NCBI GenBank assembly: GCA_004560375.1
Contig: SFVC01000008.1
Coordinates: 10,237 to 74,236 of the forward strand
DNA from: a bacterium
Lineage (GTDB): Bacteria > Bacillota > Clostridia > Oscillospirales > Oscillospiraceae
DNA length: 64,000 nucleotides
Reading direction: 5' to 3'
The notes below the pieces were generated by a model that saw only the letters and a program-made list of their open reading frames with translations, was not told the origin of the DNA and did not search any database. Every line of letters starts with the position of its first letter. The stretch's first letter is position 1. Below are positions 16,909-24,385 of this stretch, one piece after another. The position numbers and the translations under genes are program-made.

Positions 16909-16936
16909 AAAAAGCCTGCCTTGCGGCAGGCTTTTT
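16909..16936. terminator. Bidirectional terminator between pepV and spoIIP
   Basis: Stem AAAAAGCCTGCC / GGCAGGCTTTTT with loop TTGC; it lies directly between two convergent stop codons. Confidence 0.9.
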
Positions 16937-18118
16937 TCATTGCCCCGTCTCCTCCGTCATCAGCTCCACCACCGTCCGGGCGTACAGCCGGGCGGCGGTG
17001 ATGGCCTCCTGGAGGGTGTTTCCGTGGGTGCCCACCTCCACCAGCAGGGTGCCGGTGGACAGGTGCTGGTTGAACCGGGAGCCCCGCAGCACCACCGGCC
17101 GGGCCAGGGTGGCCCACTTGCCGGCCAGGGCGTCCTGGATCTCCAGGGCCAGGGCCAGGTTTACCTTCCAGTTGGGGTGCACCTGGCCGCTGGCGTCGCT
17201 GCCCAGCACCATCATCACCTGGGCGCAGTTGTCCACCGTCCCCGCCACCACCTTGTAGATGGTGCCGTCGTTGGCCGCCAGCGCATCCCGGTGGACGTCC
17301 AGCAGCAGCACGATGGAGGGGTGTTCCTTCAGCGCCGCCGCCACCCCCTCCAGGGAGCGCTTGTAGGCCTCGTTGTAGCTGGGGTAGTCGTAGAGGGTGG
17401 TGTCGTGGATCACGCCGATGCCCGCCGCCTCAAACACCGCCGCCATCTCCTCCCCCACCCGCACCATGTTCTGCTCTGTGTTCAGGGTGCGGTGGTCGCC
17501 GCTGGGCTCGTACACGTCCTCCCCGTCCATGGTATAGGCCTCGGTGGCGTGGGAGTGGTAGATCAGCACCTTTGGGCCCTCCCCCCGGTTGGACAGCTCC
17601 GGCGCGGCCGCCAGCAGCGCCGGCAGATCCAGGGTATAGTCCGTGTGGTTGTAGACGGACAGACTCCCCGACGTGACATACTTGGCGGAGGAGCCCGCCA
17701 CCATAGTCTTGGCGATGATCCCCTCCGGGGCGGTGGTGGTGGGCGGGAGGTTGGGCTCCTCCTCGCCGTCGTCCGGGTTGGGCTCCAGCTCCTCCGAATC
17801 GGGGGTGGCGGCGGGGGCGGGATCGTCCCCGGCCGGGGCGCTCTCCGAGGGGGGCGCCCCCACCCCCAGCAGGGAGGACTGGGCCAGCACCAGCCTGTCC
17901 CAACCGGACAGGCCCTCCCCCTGCCGGGAGTCGCCCAGCTCCACCGCCAGCAGGGAGGTGGCCACCTGGGCGCTGTCCGCCAGCCGCAGCAGATCTCCCA
18001 GCGCCGCCGCCGGATCCCCCACCAGCCACAGCAGCCACGCCGCCAGGCCCGCCACCAGCGCCGCAGCCGCCAGCCGCAGCCCCCGCAGCAACCCCCGGGT
18101 TGTCCTTTTCTTTCGCAT
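16937..18118 (-). CDS. spoIIP: Stage II sporulation protein P
   Basis: 393 residues. An N-terminal membrane anchor (about 16-34) is followed by a long acidic/proline-rich linker and an amidase/endopeptidase domain with IYHSHATEAY (about residue 195), LLLDVHRDA (about 275) and EVGTHGN (about 365), the conserved blocks of SpoIIP. In Bacillus the protein works with SpoIID and SpoIIM to remove septal peptidoglycan during engulfment. The start is ATG 18118 with GAGGTG seven bases upstream; the frame upstream of it lacks a ribosome site. Presence of this gene supports a spore-forming host. The usual neighbour gpr is not adjacent here. Confidence 0.92.
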   Translation of the reverse strand: MRKKRTTRGLLRGLRLAAAALVAGLAAWLLWLVGDPAAALGDLLRLADSAQVATSLLAVELGDSRQGEGLSGWDRLVLAQSSLLGVGAPPSESAPAGDDPAPAATPDSEELEPNPDDGEEEPNLPPTTTAPEGIIAKTMVAGSSAKYVTSGSLSVYNHTDYTLDLPALLAAAPELSNRGEGPKVLIYHSHATEAYTMDGEDVYEPSGDHRTLNTEQNMVRVGEEMAAVFEAAGIGVIHDTTLYDYPSYNEAYKRSLEGVAAALKEHPSIVLLLDVHRDALAANDGTIYKVVAGTVDNCAQVMMVLGSDASGQVHPNWKVNLALALEIQDALAGKWATLARPVVLRGSRFNQHLSTGTLLVEVGTHGNTLQEAITAARLYARTVVELMTEETGQ

Positions 18119-18195
18119 CGCAATCACCTCTCTGGATGATATGCGGCGGAGTTGGAAATTATGGCAGCTTTCTTTTTTGTATCTGCCCTGCCCAC

Positions 18196-18224
18196 TTGAC
18201 AAGCCAGGTTTGTAGAGTTATACT
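18196..18224 (+). promoter_or_regulatory. Promoter of the AbrB-like/ABC operon
   Basis: TTGACA (18196-18201), 17-bp spacer, TATACT (18219-18224). A near-consensus sigma-A promoter about 35 nt before the first gene. Confidence 0.85.
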
Positions 18225-18259
18225 AAACGGGAAAAGTATTACTAATTGGAGGAGTCAGA

Positions 18260-18505
18260 ATGAAACTGAAGTTGCCGCGGGATCAATTTCTCTCCACCGT
18301 GCGGGTGGGGGACAAGGGCCAGATCGTCATCCCCAAGGAGGTGCGGGATCTCTTTGAGATCGAGCCGGGAGATAACCTGCTGCTGATGGCGGACAAGAAG
18401 AAGGGCATCGCCATTGTGGCCTTCGACGGCATGATCGACTTCATGAACGAGTCTATCCGCCAGGCCCAGCAGGAGCAAAAGAATCAGGAGGAGGAAAAAT
18501 CATGA
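18260..18505 (+). CDS. AbrB/SpoVT-family DNA-binding regulator
   Basis: 81 residues. The swapped-hairpin DNA-binding fold is visible as VRVGDKGQIVIPKEVRDLF followed by IEPGDNLLLMA. The C-terminal tail is a charged helix rich in Gln and Glu, probably for oligomerisation. GGAGGAGT lies upstream of the ATG. The stop overlaps the ATG of the ABC ATPase gene (ATGA), so this is the first gene of a three-gene operon and likely regulates it. Confidence 0.88.
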   Translation: MKLKLPRDQFLSTVRVGDKGQIVIPKEVRDLFEIEPGDNLLLMADKKKGIAIVAFDGMIDFMNESIRQAQQEQKNQEEEKS

Positions 18506-19221
18506 ACGCCATTCAAATCGCCGGCCTCTCCCGGGACTACGGGAAGCGCCGGGTGGTGGACCGCCTGGAGCTCACCGTGGGGTCGGGGGAGCTGTTTGCC
18601 CTGCTGGGGGTGAACGGGGCGGGCAAGTCCACCACCATCAAGATGCTGTGCTGCCTCACCGTGCCCACCGAGGGGGACGCCGCCCTCATGGGCCACAGCG
18701 TCCGCACGGACAGCCACCGGGCCAAGGAGGTGCTGGCCGTCTCCCCCCAGGAGACGGCAGTGGCCCCCGGCCTGACGGTGGAGGAAAACCTGGCGCTGAT
18801 GGCCGGGGTGTACCGCCGCCCCCGGACCCGGGTTGGGGAGGTCATGGATCAGCTGGGCCTGGGCCAGTGGGCCGGGCAGCGGGCCAAAACCCTGTCCGGC
18901 GGCTGGCAGCGGCGGCTGTCCATCGCCATGGCCCTGGTGTCCCAGCCGGAGGTGCTGTTTCTGGACGAGCCCACCCTGGGCCTGGACGTACTGGCCCGGC
19001 GGGAGCTGTGGGGGGTTATCCGGGGCCTGAAGGGCCGCACCGCCATCGTCCTCACCACCCACTACCTGGAGGAGGCGGAGGCCCTGGCCGACCGCATCGG
19101 CATCATGGCGGCGGGCAGACTCCGGGCGGTGGGCACGGCGGAGGAGCTGAAGGCCCTGGCAGGCTGCGAAAATTTTGAGGACGCCTTTGTGGCGCTGGCG
19201 GGAGAGGAGGCGGCGTCATGA
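18502..19221 (+). CDS. ABC transporter ATP-binding protein (ABC-2 exporter type)
   Basis: 239 residues. Walker A LGVNGAGKSTT (about residue 35), Q-loop SPQE, signature LSGGWQRRLS (about 134), Walker B VLFLDEPTLGLD (about 154), switch His in LTTHYLEEAE. The signature LSGGW instead of LSGGQ is a variant seen in drug/ABC-2 exporters. It overlaps the regulator upstream and the permease downstream by 4 nt each. Substrate unknown; antibiotic or lipid export is the common role of this class. Confidence 0.93.
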   Translation: MNAIQIAGLSRDYGKRRVVDRLELTVGSGELFALLGVNGAGKSTTIKMLCCLTVPTEGDAALMGHSVRTDSHRAKEVLAVSPQETAVAPGLTVEENLALMAGVYRRPRTRVGEVMDQLGLGQWAGQRAKTLSGGWQRRLSIAMALVSQPEVLFLDEPTLGLDVLARRELWGVIRGLKGRTAIVLTTHYLEEAEALADRIGIMAAGRLRAVGTAEELKALAGCENFEDAFVALAGEEAAS

Positions 19222-19949
19222 GGATACTGGCCTTTGCCAAGCGCAACACCAAGGAGCTGCTCCGGGATCCGCTGACCCTGTTTTTCGGGCTGGGTTTCCC
19301 CCTGGTGCTGCTGGTGCTGATGAACGTGATCCAGCGCAACGTGCCGGTGGAGATCTTCCGGCTGGAGACCCTGGCCCCGGGTATCGCCCTGTTCGGGCTG
19401 ACCTTCCTGGCGCTGTTCTCCGGGTTGCTGCTGGCCCGGGATCGCTCCACCGCCTTCCTGTCCCGGCTGGCGGCGTCGCCCATGACGGCGGCGGATTTTC
19501 TGCTGGGCTACCTGCTGCCCCTGCTGCCCATGGCGGTGGGGCAAAGCGTCATCTGTCTGGCGGCGGCGGTGGTGCTGGGTCTGCCCCTGAGCTGGAATCT
19601 GCCGGCGGTGGTGCTGTCCCTCATCCCCTCGGCCCTGTTGTTCATCGCCCTGGGCCTGCTGTGCGGCACCCTGTTCAACGACAAACAGGTGGGCGGTATG
19701 TGCGGCGCCCTGCTCACCAACGTGACGGCCTGGCTGGCGGGGATCTGGTTCGACCTGTCCCTGCTGGGCGGGGGATTCCGGACGTTTGCCTATCTGCTGC
19801 CCTTTGCCCACGGGGCGGACGGGGCCCGGGCGGCGCTGGCCGGGGACTGGGCCGCCCTGCCGGGGCATCTGCTGTGGGTATCCGTCTGGGCGGCGGCGGT
19901 GATGGCCCTGGCGGTGTGGCTGTTCCGCCAAAAAATGGTGGAGCGGTAA
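19218..19949 (+). CDS. ABC-2 type permease
   Basis: 243 residues with six hydrophobic segments typical of ABC2_membrane permeases: about residues 20-37, 52-72, 93-118, 127-150, 160-180 and 215-235. The N-terminus RILAFAKRNTKELLRDPLTL is the usual cytoplasmic entry helix. Start codon ATG overlaps the ATPase stop. Works as a dimer with the ATPase in the membrane. No clear terminator follows, and the next gene has its own promoter. Confidence 0.9.
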   Translation: MRILAFAKRNTKELLRDPLTLFFGLGFPLVLLVLMNVIQRNVPVEIFRLETLAPGIALFGLTFLALFSGLLLARDRSTAFLSRLAASPMTAADFLLGYLLPLLPMAVGQSVICLAAAVVLGLPLSWNLPAVVLSLIPSALLFIALGLLCGTLFNDKQVGGMCGALLTNVTAWLAGIWFDLSLLGGGFRTFAYLLPFAHGADGARAALAGDWAALPGHLLWVSVWAAAVMALAVWLFRQKMVER

Positions 19950-19986
19950 ATGCCTATTTTCGTGCCCTTCTTTCCTTGTTCAGCCC

Positions 19987-20015
19987 TTGAATTCCAGGTT
20001 CCGCTGTGGTACAAT
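19987..20015 (+). promoter_or_regulatory. Bactofilin promoter
   Basis: TTGAAT (19987-19992), 17-bp spacer ending in CTGTGG, TACAAT (20010-20015). Confidence 0.75.
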
Positions 20016-20091
20016 ACCCAATATCCGAAACAGCAGGACGGGCCTGCCCCTGGGGCCATGCTGTGGGAAAAAGGAAAGGTGAGGATTCCCA

Positions 20092-20586
20092 ATGGGCTTT
20101 TTCAGCAGCACACAGAGGACGGACACCCAGATCCCCATTGCCATGGAGGGCGAAAAGCCCCAGGAGAGCCTGCCCCCGCCCCAGAAGGTGGCCAGCACTC
20201 TGATCACTCAGGGCATCACCTTTAAGGGCGTCATCGAGGGGGAGGGCGTGGTTCAGGTGGAAGGCGTGGTGGAGGGTGAGTTCCGCATGGTGGGCGCGGT
20301 CATCGTGGCCGACACCGGCCTGGTTCGCGGCCCCATCTCCGCCGACGTGGTTCGGGTGGCCGGCAAAGTCGAGGGCAACGTCACCGCCCGGGAGCATATG
20401 CGCCTGGAGCAGACGGGCTCCCTCATCGGCGACGTGGCCACCGCCTCCCTGGTGGTGGAGGACGGCGGCTGCCTTAACGGCCGCTCCACCATGACCAAGG
20501 GCCCCGCCCCGGAGCCCGAGCTGGCCGATGTGACCGTCACCGACGACCTCCAATTCGGCCCCGCCTACGACATCGAGGGCGAGTAA
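20092..20586 (+). CDS. Bactofilin family polymer-forming cytoskeletal protein
   Basis: 164 residues. The central DUF583/bactofilin beta-helix (about residues 38-130) shows the regular glycine- and valine-rich rungs: TFKGVIEGEGVVQVEG, then VVEGEFRMVG, GLVRGPISADVVRVAG, KVEGNVTAREHMRLEQTG. The disordered N- and C-terminal tails are typical. Bactofilins form nucleotide-free filaments that position cell-wall or spore-morphogenesis enzymes. The ATG has AAAGGTGAGG upstream. Monocistronic, with its own promoter and a strong terminator. Confidence 0.9.
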   Translation: MGFFSSTQRTDTQIPIAMEGEKPQESLPPPQKVASTLITQGITFKGVIEGEGVVQVEGVVEGEFRMVGAVIVADTGLVRGPISADVVRVAGKVEGNVTAREHMRLEQTGSLIGDVATASLVVEDGGCLNGRSTMTKGPAPEPELADVTVTDDLQFGPAYDIEGE

Positions 20587-20598
20587 CCCCGGCATTGC

Positions 20599-20638
20599 AT
20601 AAAAAAGGCCCGGTTTCTTTGGAAACCGGGCCTTTTTT
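20599..20638. terminator. Bidirectional terminator between bactofilin and fakA
   Basis: Stem AAAAAAGGCCCGGTTTC / GAAACCGGGCCTTTTTT, serving both convergent genes. Confidence 0.92.
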
Positions 20639-20644
20639 ATGGTT

Positions 20645-22330
20645 TTATTCTGCGGAGATCATATAATAGTACACCGGCTGGCCCCCGGCCAGCAGGGTGA
20701 TCTCGGCGTTGGGGCAGGCCGCCCGGAAGATCTCCAGGGCCTCGTTGGCCTGCTCCTCGGACACGTCCTCGCCGTAGAAAATGTTGATAAACTCCGCGTC
20801 CTGCTGCAGATCCGACTTGGCCAGCCGCTCCAGCAGGGCGTTGATGGACTGATCGGTGCCGAACAGCTGGCCCTCCGCCAGGGCCATGTAGTCCCCCTCG
20901 TGGATCTGGAAGCCGTCAAAATCGGAGTTCCGGGCGGCGTAGGTGATCTCGGAGGTTCGCACGTTTTGCCGGGCCTCCTCCATAGCGGCGGCGTTGCTCT
21001 CGGCGTCCCCGTCGGGATCCAGCACCAGCATGGCGGCGATGCCCTGGGGCACGGTGCGGGTGGGCACCACCACGATCTCCTTGCCCTCGATGAGGCCCAC
21101 GCACTGCTGGGCGGCCATGATGATGTTCTTATTGTTGGGCAGGACGAACACCGTCTCGGCGGGGGTGCGGGCGATCTCCCGCAGGATGTCCTCGGTGGAG
21201 GGGTTCATGGTCTGACCGCCGGAGATGACGCCGTCCACCCCCAGATCCTTGAACACGGAGGCCATGCCCGCCCCGGCGCTGACGGCCACCACGCCGAACT
21301 TCTTCTCCGGCGGGGCGATGGCCCCTTCCCCGCTCTCCTGGGCCTCCAGCTCCGCCTCGATCTGCTCCAGATCGTCGGTGCTCTGGGCCTGCTTGCCCGC
21401 GGCCAGCTCCTGGGCCTGGGTACGCATATTCTCGATCTTGGCCAGCTCCAGGGTGCCGTACTTCTGGGCCTCGCTCAGCGCCGCCCCGGGGATATCGGTG
21501 TGGACGTGAACCTTGAAGGCCTCGTCGTCCTCGCCGATGACCAGGCTGTCGCCGATGCTGTTCAGATAGGCCCGGAAAGGCTCAATGGATTTGTCCGTGG
21601 TTTTGCGGACGATGAATACCGTGTCGAAGGTGAAGGTGATGTCCTCCTCGGACAGAGCGGCGAAGTCGGCGGACTCCTTCACGTCCTGGGCCTCCTCCGC
21701 CCCCTCCGGGGCGGCGATCCCCCGCAGCTCGTCCAGCATCCCCTGGAGAATCACCAGGAAGCCTTTGCCGCCGGCGTCCACCACTCCGGCCTTTTTCAAC
21801 ACCGGGTTCTGGTTCACCGTGTCCGCCAGGGCGATCTGCCCCTCCGCGATGGCGGCTTCCAGCACCGCCTCCACGCTGTTCTGGCTGTGGGCGGTCTCCG
21901 CCGCCTTCACGCTGGCCAGCCGGGACACCGTGAGGATGGTGCCCTCGGCGGGCTTCATCACCGCCTTGTAGGCGGCGGACACGCCCTCGCTGAGGGCGGC
22001 GGCGAACACCGCGCCGTCGGCGGTCTCCCGCTCCTTCAGCCCCTTGGAGATCCCCCGGAACAGCAGGGACAAAATCACGCCGGAGTTCCCCCGGGCCCCC
22101 CGCAGCAGGGCGGAGGCGTTGGTGGCGGCGGCCTGCCCGATGGACTGGGCGGGCTTCTTTTTGGCCTCGGCGGCGGCGGTTCCGATGGTGAGGGACATAT
22201 TGGTGCCGGTATCCCCGTCGGGGACGGGGAACACATTCAGCTCGTTGATGGCCTGCTTCTGGGCGTTGATGGAGGCGGAGGCGTGAATCACCATGCGCTG
22301 AAACAGCGCGCCGTCAATGATATCTACCAT
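20645..22330 (-). CDS. fakA: DAK2-domain fatty acid kinase (FakA/YloV)
   Basis: 561 residues. The N-terminal DhaL/DAK2 nucleotide-binding domain (about 1-200) has NVFPVPDGDTGTNM, whose aspartates coordinate Mg-ATP, and LLRGARGNSGVILS. The middle and C-terminal regions match FakA/YloV. With a FakB (DegV-type) partner it phosphorylates fatty acids for incorporation into phospholipid; no degV gene is in this window. It is 34 nt downstream of the Asp23-family gene, the usual yloU-yloV order. ATG 22330 has AAAGGATG upstream. Confidence 0.92.
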   Translation of the reverse strand: MVDIIDGALFQRMVIHASASINAQKQAINELNVFPVPDGDTGTNMSLTIGTAAAEAKKKPAQSIGQAAATNASALLRGARGNSGVILSLLFRGISKGLKERETADGAVFAAALSEGVSAAYKAVMKPAEGTILTVSRLASVKAAETAHSQNSVEAVLEAAIAEGQIALADTVNQNPVLKKAGVVDAGGKGFLVILQGMLDELRGIAAPEGAEEAQDVKESADFAALSEEDITFTFDTVFIVRKTTDKSIEPFRAYLNSIGDSLVIGEDDEAFKVHVHTDIPGAALSEAQKYGTLELAKIENMRTQAQELAAGKQAQSTDDLEQIEAELEAQESGEGAIAPPEKKFGVVAVSAGAGMASVFKDLGVDGVISGGQTMNPSTEDILREIARTPAETVFVLPNNKNIIMAAQQCVGLIEGKEIVVVPTRTVPQGIAAMLVLDPDGDAESNAAAMEEARQNVRTSEITYAARNSDFDGFQIHEGDYMALAEGQLFGTDQSINALLERLAKSDLQQDAEFINIFYGEDVSEEQANEALEIFRAACPNAEITLLAGGQPVYYYMISAE

Positions 22331-22364
22331 ATCAGAATCATCCTTTCTGTCTGGTCTGGACGGC

Positions 22365-22715
22365 TCAGCCGATCACCATGGAATCCACGCAGACGTTGAC
22401 GCCGCGCACCTCCACGCCGGTGAGACGGTGGACATTATACTGAACCTCGCTCTGGATGGAGCGGCCCACCGCCACCAGATTCACGCCATTGTCCACAATG
22501 ATGTGCAGGTCGATGGTGATGGATTGATCGTCGTTGTAGGTGATCTTCACGCCTTTGGACATGGACTCCCGCCGCAGCAGGTGCACCAGTCCGTCGGTCT
22601 TGGATCGAAACGCCATACCCTTCACCCCATAGCAGCTGGTGGCCACCGCGCCGGTGAGATTGGAAAACACGTCGCTGGTGAGCTGGATGCGGCCCTTTTC
22701 CGTTTGTATCTTCAT
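22365..22715 (-). CDS. Asp23/Gls24-family envelope stress protein (YloU)
   Basis: 116 residues. Typical Asp23 fold: GRIQLTSDVFSNLTGAVATS, then YGVKGMAF and ITIDLHIIVDNGVNLVAVGR. The ATG at 22715 has GAAAGGAAGG upstream; the longer open frame upstream is rejected because it crosses the promoter. The family is membrane-associated through partners and linked to envelope stress. It is co-transcribed with fakA, a conserved pair whose functional link is not fully explained. Confidence 0.9.
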   Translation of the reverse strand: MKIQTEKGRIQLTSDVFSNLTGAVATSCYGVKGMAFRSKTDGLVHLLRRESMSKGVKITYNDDQSITIDLHIIVDNGVNLVAVGRSIQSEVQYNVHRLTGVEVRGVNVCVDSMVIG

Positions 22716-22775
22716 GGGAACCTTCCTTTCTTGGAGCGGATTTGGTTCGGTTGATCTGGTTTCATACGTTTTTAT

Positions 22776-22804
22776 ATTGTATTCTATTTTGGCTGAAAAT
22801 ACAA
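22776..22804 (-). promoter_or_regulatory. Promoter of the Asp23-fakA operon
   Basis: TTGTAT (22804-22799), 17-bp spacer, TACAAT (22781-22776) on the minus strand. Confidence 0.7.
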
Positions 22805-22860
22805 GTGTTTCCTTGGAAAAGGGCAGCCGTCTTTTTTGCCGGAACCGGGCAATTTTGACA

Positions 22861-22896
22861 AAAAGCGTCCGGCGGCAAAGCCGCCGGACGCTTTTT
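22861..22896 (-). terminator. Terminator of the glycolytic operon (after eno)
   Basis: Stem AAAGCGTCCGGCGGC / GCCGCCGGACGCTTT with loop AAA/TTT and flanking T-runs, 20 nt beyond the eno stop. Confidence 0.9.
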
Positions 22897-22915
22897 GAGC
22901 TTGATTGGGAAATCC

Positions 22916-24217
22916 TTACTTCAGGTTGAAGAAGGCGGCCTTCCCCAGGTACTGGGCGGCGTCGCCCAGCTCCTCCTCGATGCGGAGCAGCTGGTTGTAC
23001 TTGGCCACCCGGTCGGTGCGGCTGGGGGCGCCGGTCTTGATCTGGCCGGCGTTCACGCCCACCACGATGTCGGCGATGGTGGCGTCCTCGGTCTCGCCGG
23101 AGCGGTGGGACACCACGGCGGTGTAGCCGTGCCGGTTGGCCAGCTGGATGGCGTCCAGGGTCTCGGTGAGGGTGCCGATCTGGTTGACCTTGATGAGGAT
23201 GGAGTTGGCGATGCCGTTGTCCAGGCCCATCTGGAGGCGCTCGGTGTTGGTGACGAACAGGTCGTCGCCCACCAGCTGCACCTTGCCGCCCAGGGCCTTG
23301 GTGAGCATCTGCCAGCCCTCGATGTCGTCCTCGCCCATGCAGTCCTCCATGGAGATGATGGGATAGTTGTCGGCAAACTTCTTCCACATATTGACCATCT
23401 GCTGCTTGGTGTAGGTCTTCTTGGCCTTGGGCAGGTCATAGCAGCCGGTGTCGGCGTTGTACCAGTCGGACACGGCGGCGTCGATGGCGATCATAAAATC
23501 CTCGCCGGGCTTGTAGCCGGACTTCTCGATGGCGGCCACGATGCACTTGAAGGCGTCCTCGTCCTTCTTCAGGTTGGGGGCGTAGCCGCCCTCATCGCCC
23601 ACGCCGGCGGCGGGGGTGCCGTTCTCCTTCAGCACGCTCTTGAGGTTGTGGAACACCTCGGCGCACATCTGGAGGGCCTTCTTCCAGCAGCAGGCACCCA
23701 CAGGCATGATCATGAACTCCTGAATGTCCACGTTGTTGGTGGCGTGAGCGCCGCCGTTGAGGATGTTCATCATGGGCACGGGCAGGGTCTTGCCGTTCAC
23801 GCCGCCCACGTAGTTGTACAGGGGCATCCCCAGGCTCTCAGCGGCGGCCTTGGCCACGGCCAGGGAGCAGCCCAGGATGGCGTTGGCGCCCAGGCGGCCC
23901 TTGTTGGGGGTGCCGTCCAGCTCGATCATGGCCTTGTCGATGGACACCTGATCCAGGGCGTTCATGCCGATGAGGCACTCGGCCAGCTCGGTGTTCACGT
24001 TGTTGACGGCCTTCTCCACGCCCTTGCCCAGGTAGCGGCTCTTGTCGCCGTCCCGCAGCTCGCAGGCCTCATGCACGCCGGTGGAAGCGCCGGAGGGCAC
24101 GGCGGCGCGGCCCATGGTGCCGTCCTCCAGAACCACCTCCACCTCAACGGTGGGGTTGCCCCGGGAGTCCAGGATCTCGCGGCCGAGGACGTCAACGATC
24201 TCAAGCATCTGTTTCAT
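22916..24217 (-). CDS. eno: Enolase
   Basis: 433 residues, the usual enolase length. It converts 2-phosphoglycerate to phosphoenolpyruvate with two Mg ions. Visible: EILDSRGNPTVEVEV at the N-terminus, SGASTGVHEACELRD (the mobile loop), metal ligands in IAIDAAVSDW, SMEDCMGEDD and LVGDDLFVTN, catalytic Lys in ILIKVNQIGTL, and VSHRSGETED. ATG 24217 is chosen: GGAG is 10 nt away, whereas the upstream TTG at 24226 is too close. Last gene of trmL-pgk-tpiA-gpmI-eno, but separated from gpmI by 168 nt holding hairpins and a duplicated gpmI tail. Confidence 0.97.
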   Translation of the reverse strand: MKQMLEIVDVLGREILDSRGNPTVEVEVVLEDGTMGRAAVPSGASTGVHEACELRDGDKSRYLGKGVEKAVNNVNTELAECLIGMNALDQVSIDKAMIELDGTPNKGRLGANAILGCSLAVAKAAAESLGMPLYNYVGGVNGKTLPVPMMNILNGGAHATNNVDIQEFMIMPVGACCWKKALQMCAEVFHNLKSVLKENGTPAAGVGDEGGYAPNLKKDEDAFKCIVAAIEKSGYKPGEDFMIAIDAAVSDWYNADTGCYDLPKAKKTYTKQQMVNMWKKFADNYPIISMEDCMGEDDIEGWQMLTKALGGKVQLVGDDLFVTNTERLQMGLDNGIANSILIKVNQIGTLTETLDAIQLANRHGYTAVVSHRSGETEDATIADIVVGVNAGQIKTGAPSRTDRVAKYNQLLRIEEELGDAAQYLGKAAFFNLK

Positions 24218-24292
24218 GGGAATCAAGCTCCTTTCAAAATGTCAAAGGGTATAGGTATAAGAGGCATACGCCTCAGAGACCAAGTGGTTGGC

Positions 24293-24340
24293 TTACTTCA
24301 CGATGAGGGTCTGCCCGGTCATCTCGGCGGGCTGCTTCAT
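24293..24340 (-). pseudogene. Duplicated C-terminal tail of gpmI
   Basis: 48 bases matching the last 48 bases of gpmI (24386-24433) at 42 positions. It encodes KQPAEMTGQTLIVK and a stop, against KQPKEMTGQTLIVK in the intact gene. Two of the differences are synonymous (GTG/GTA, GAG/GAA). There is no start signal, so it is a remnant rather than a gene. Confidence 0.85.
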
Positions 24341-24351
24341 CGCCCGCCGTT

Positions 24352-24384
24352 CCTGCCTCCCCCGCCTTCGGCGGGGGAGGCAGG
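24352..24384. terminator. 33-bp perfect hairpin directly behind gpmI
   Basis: Arms CCTGCCTCCCCCGCC and GGCGGGGGAGGCAGG around TTC, beginning 1 nt after the gpmI stop codon. It has no T-run, so it may be a processing or stability hairpin rather than a terminator. It separates the true gpmI end from the duplicated tail. Confidence 0.6.
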
Positions 24385-24385
24385 A

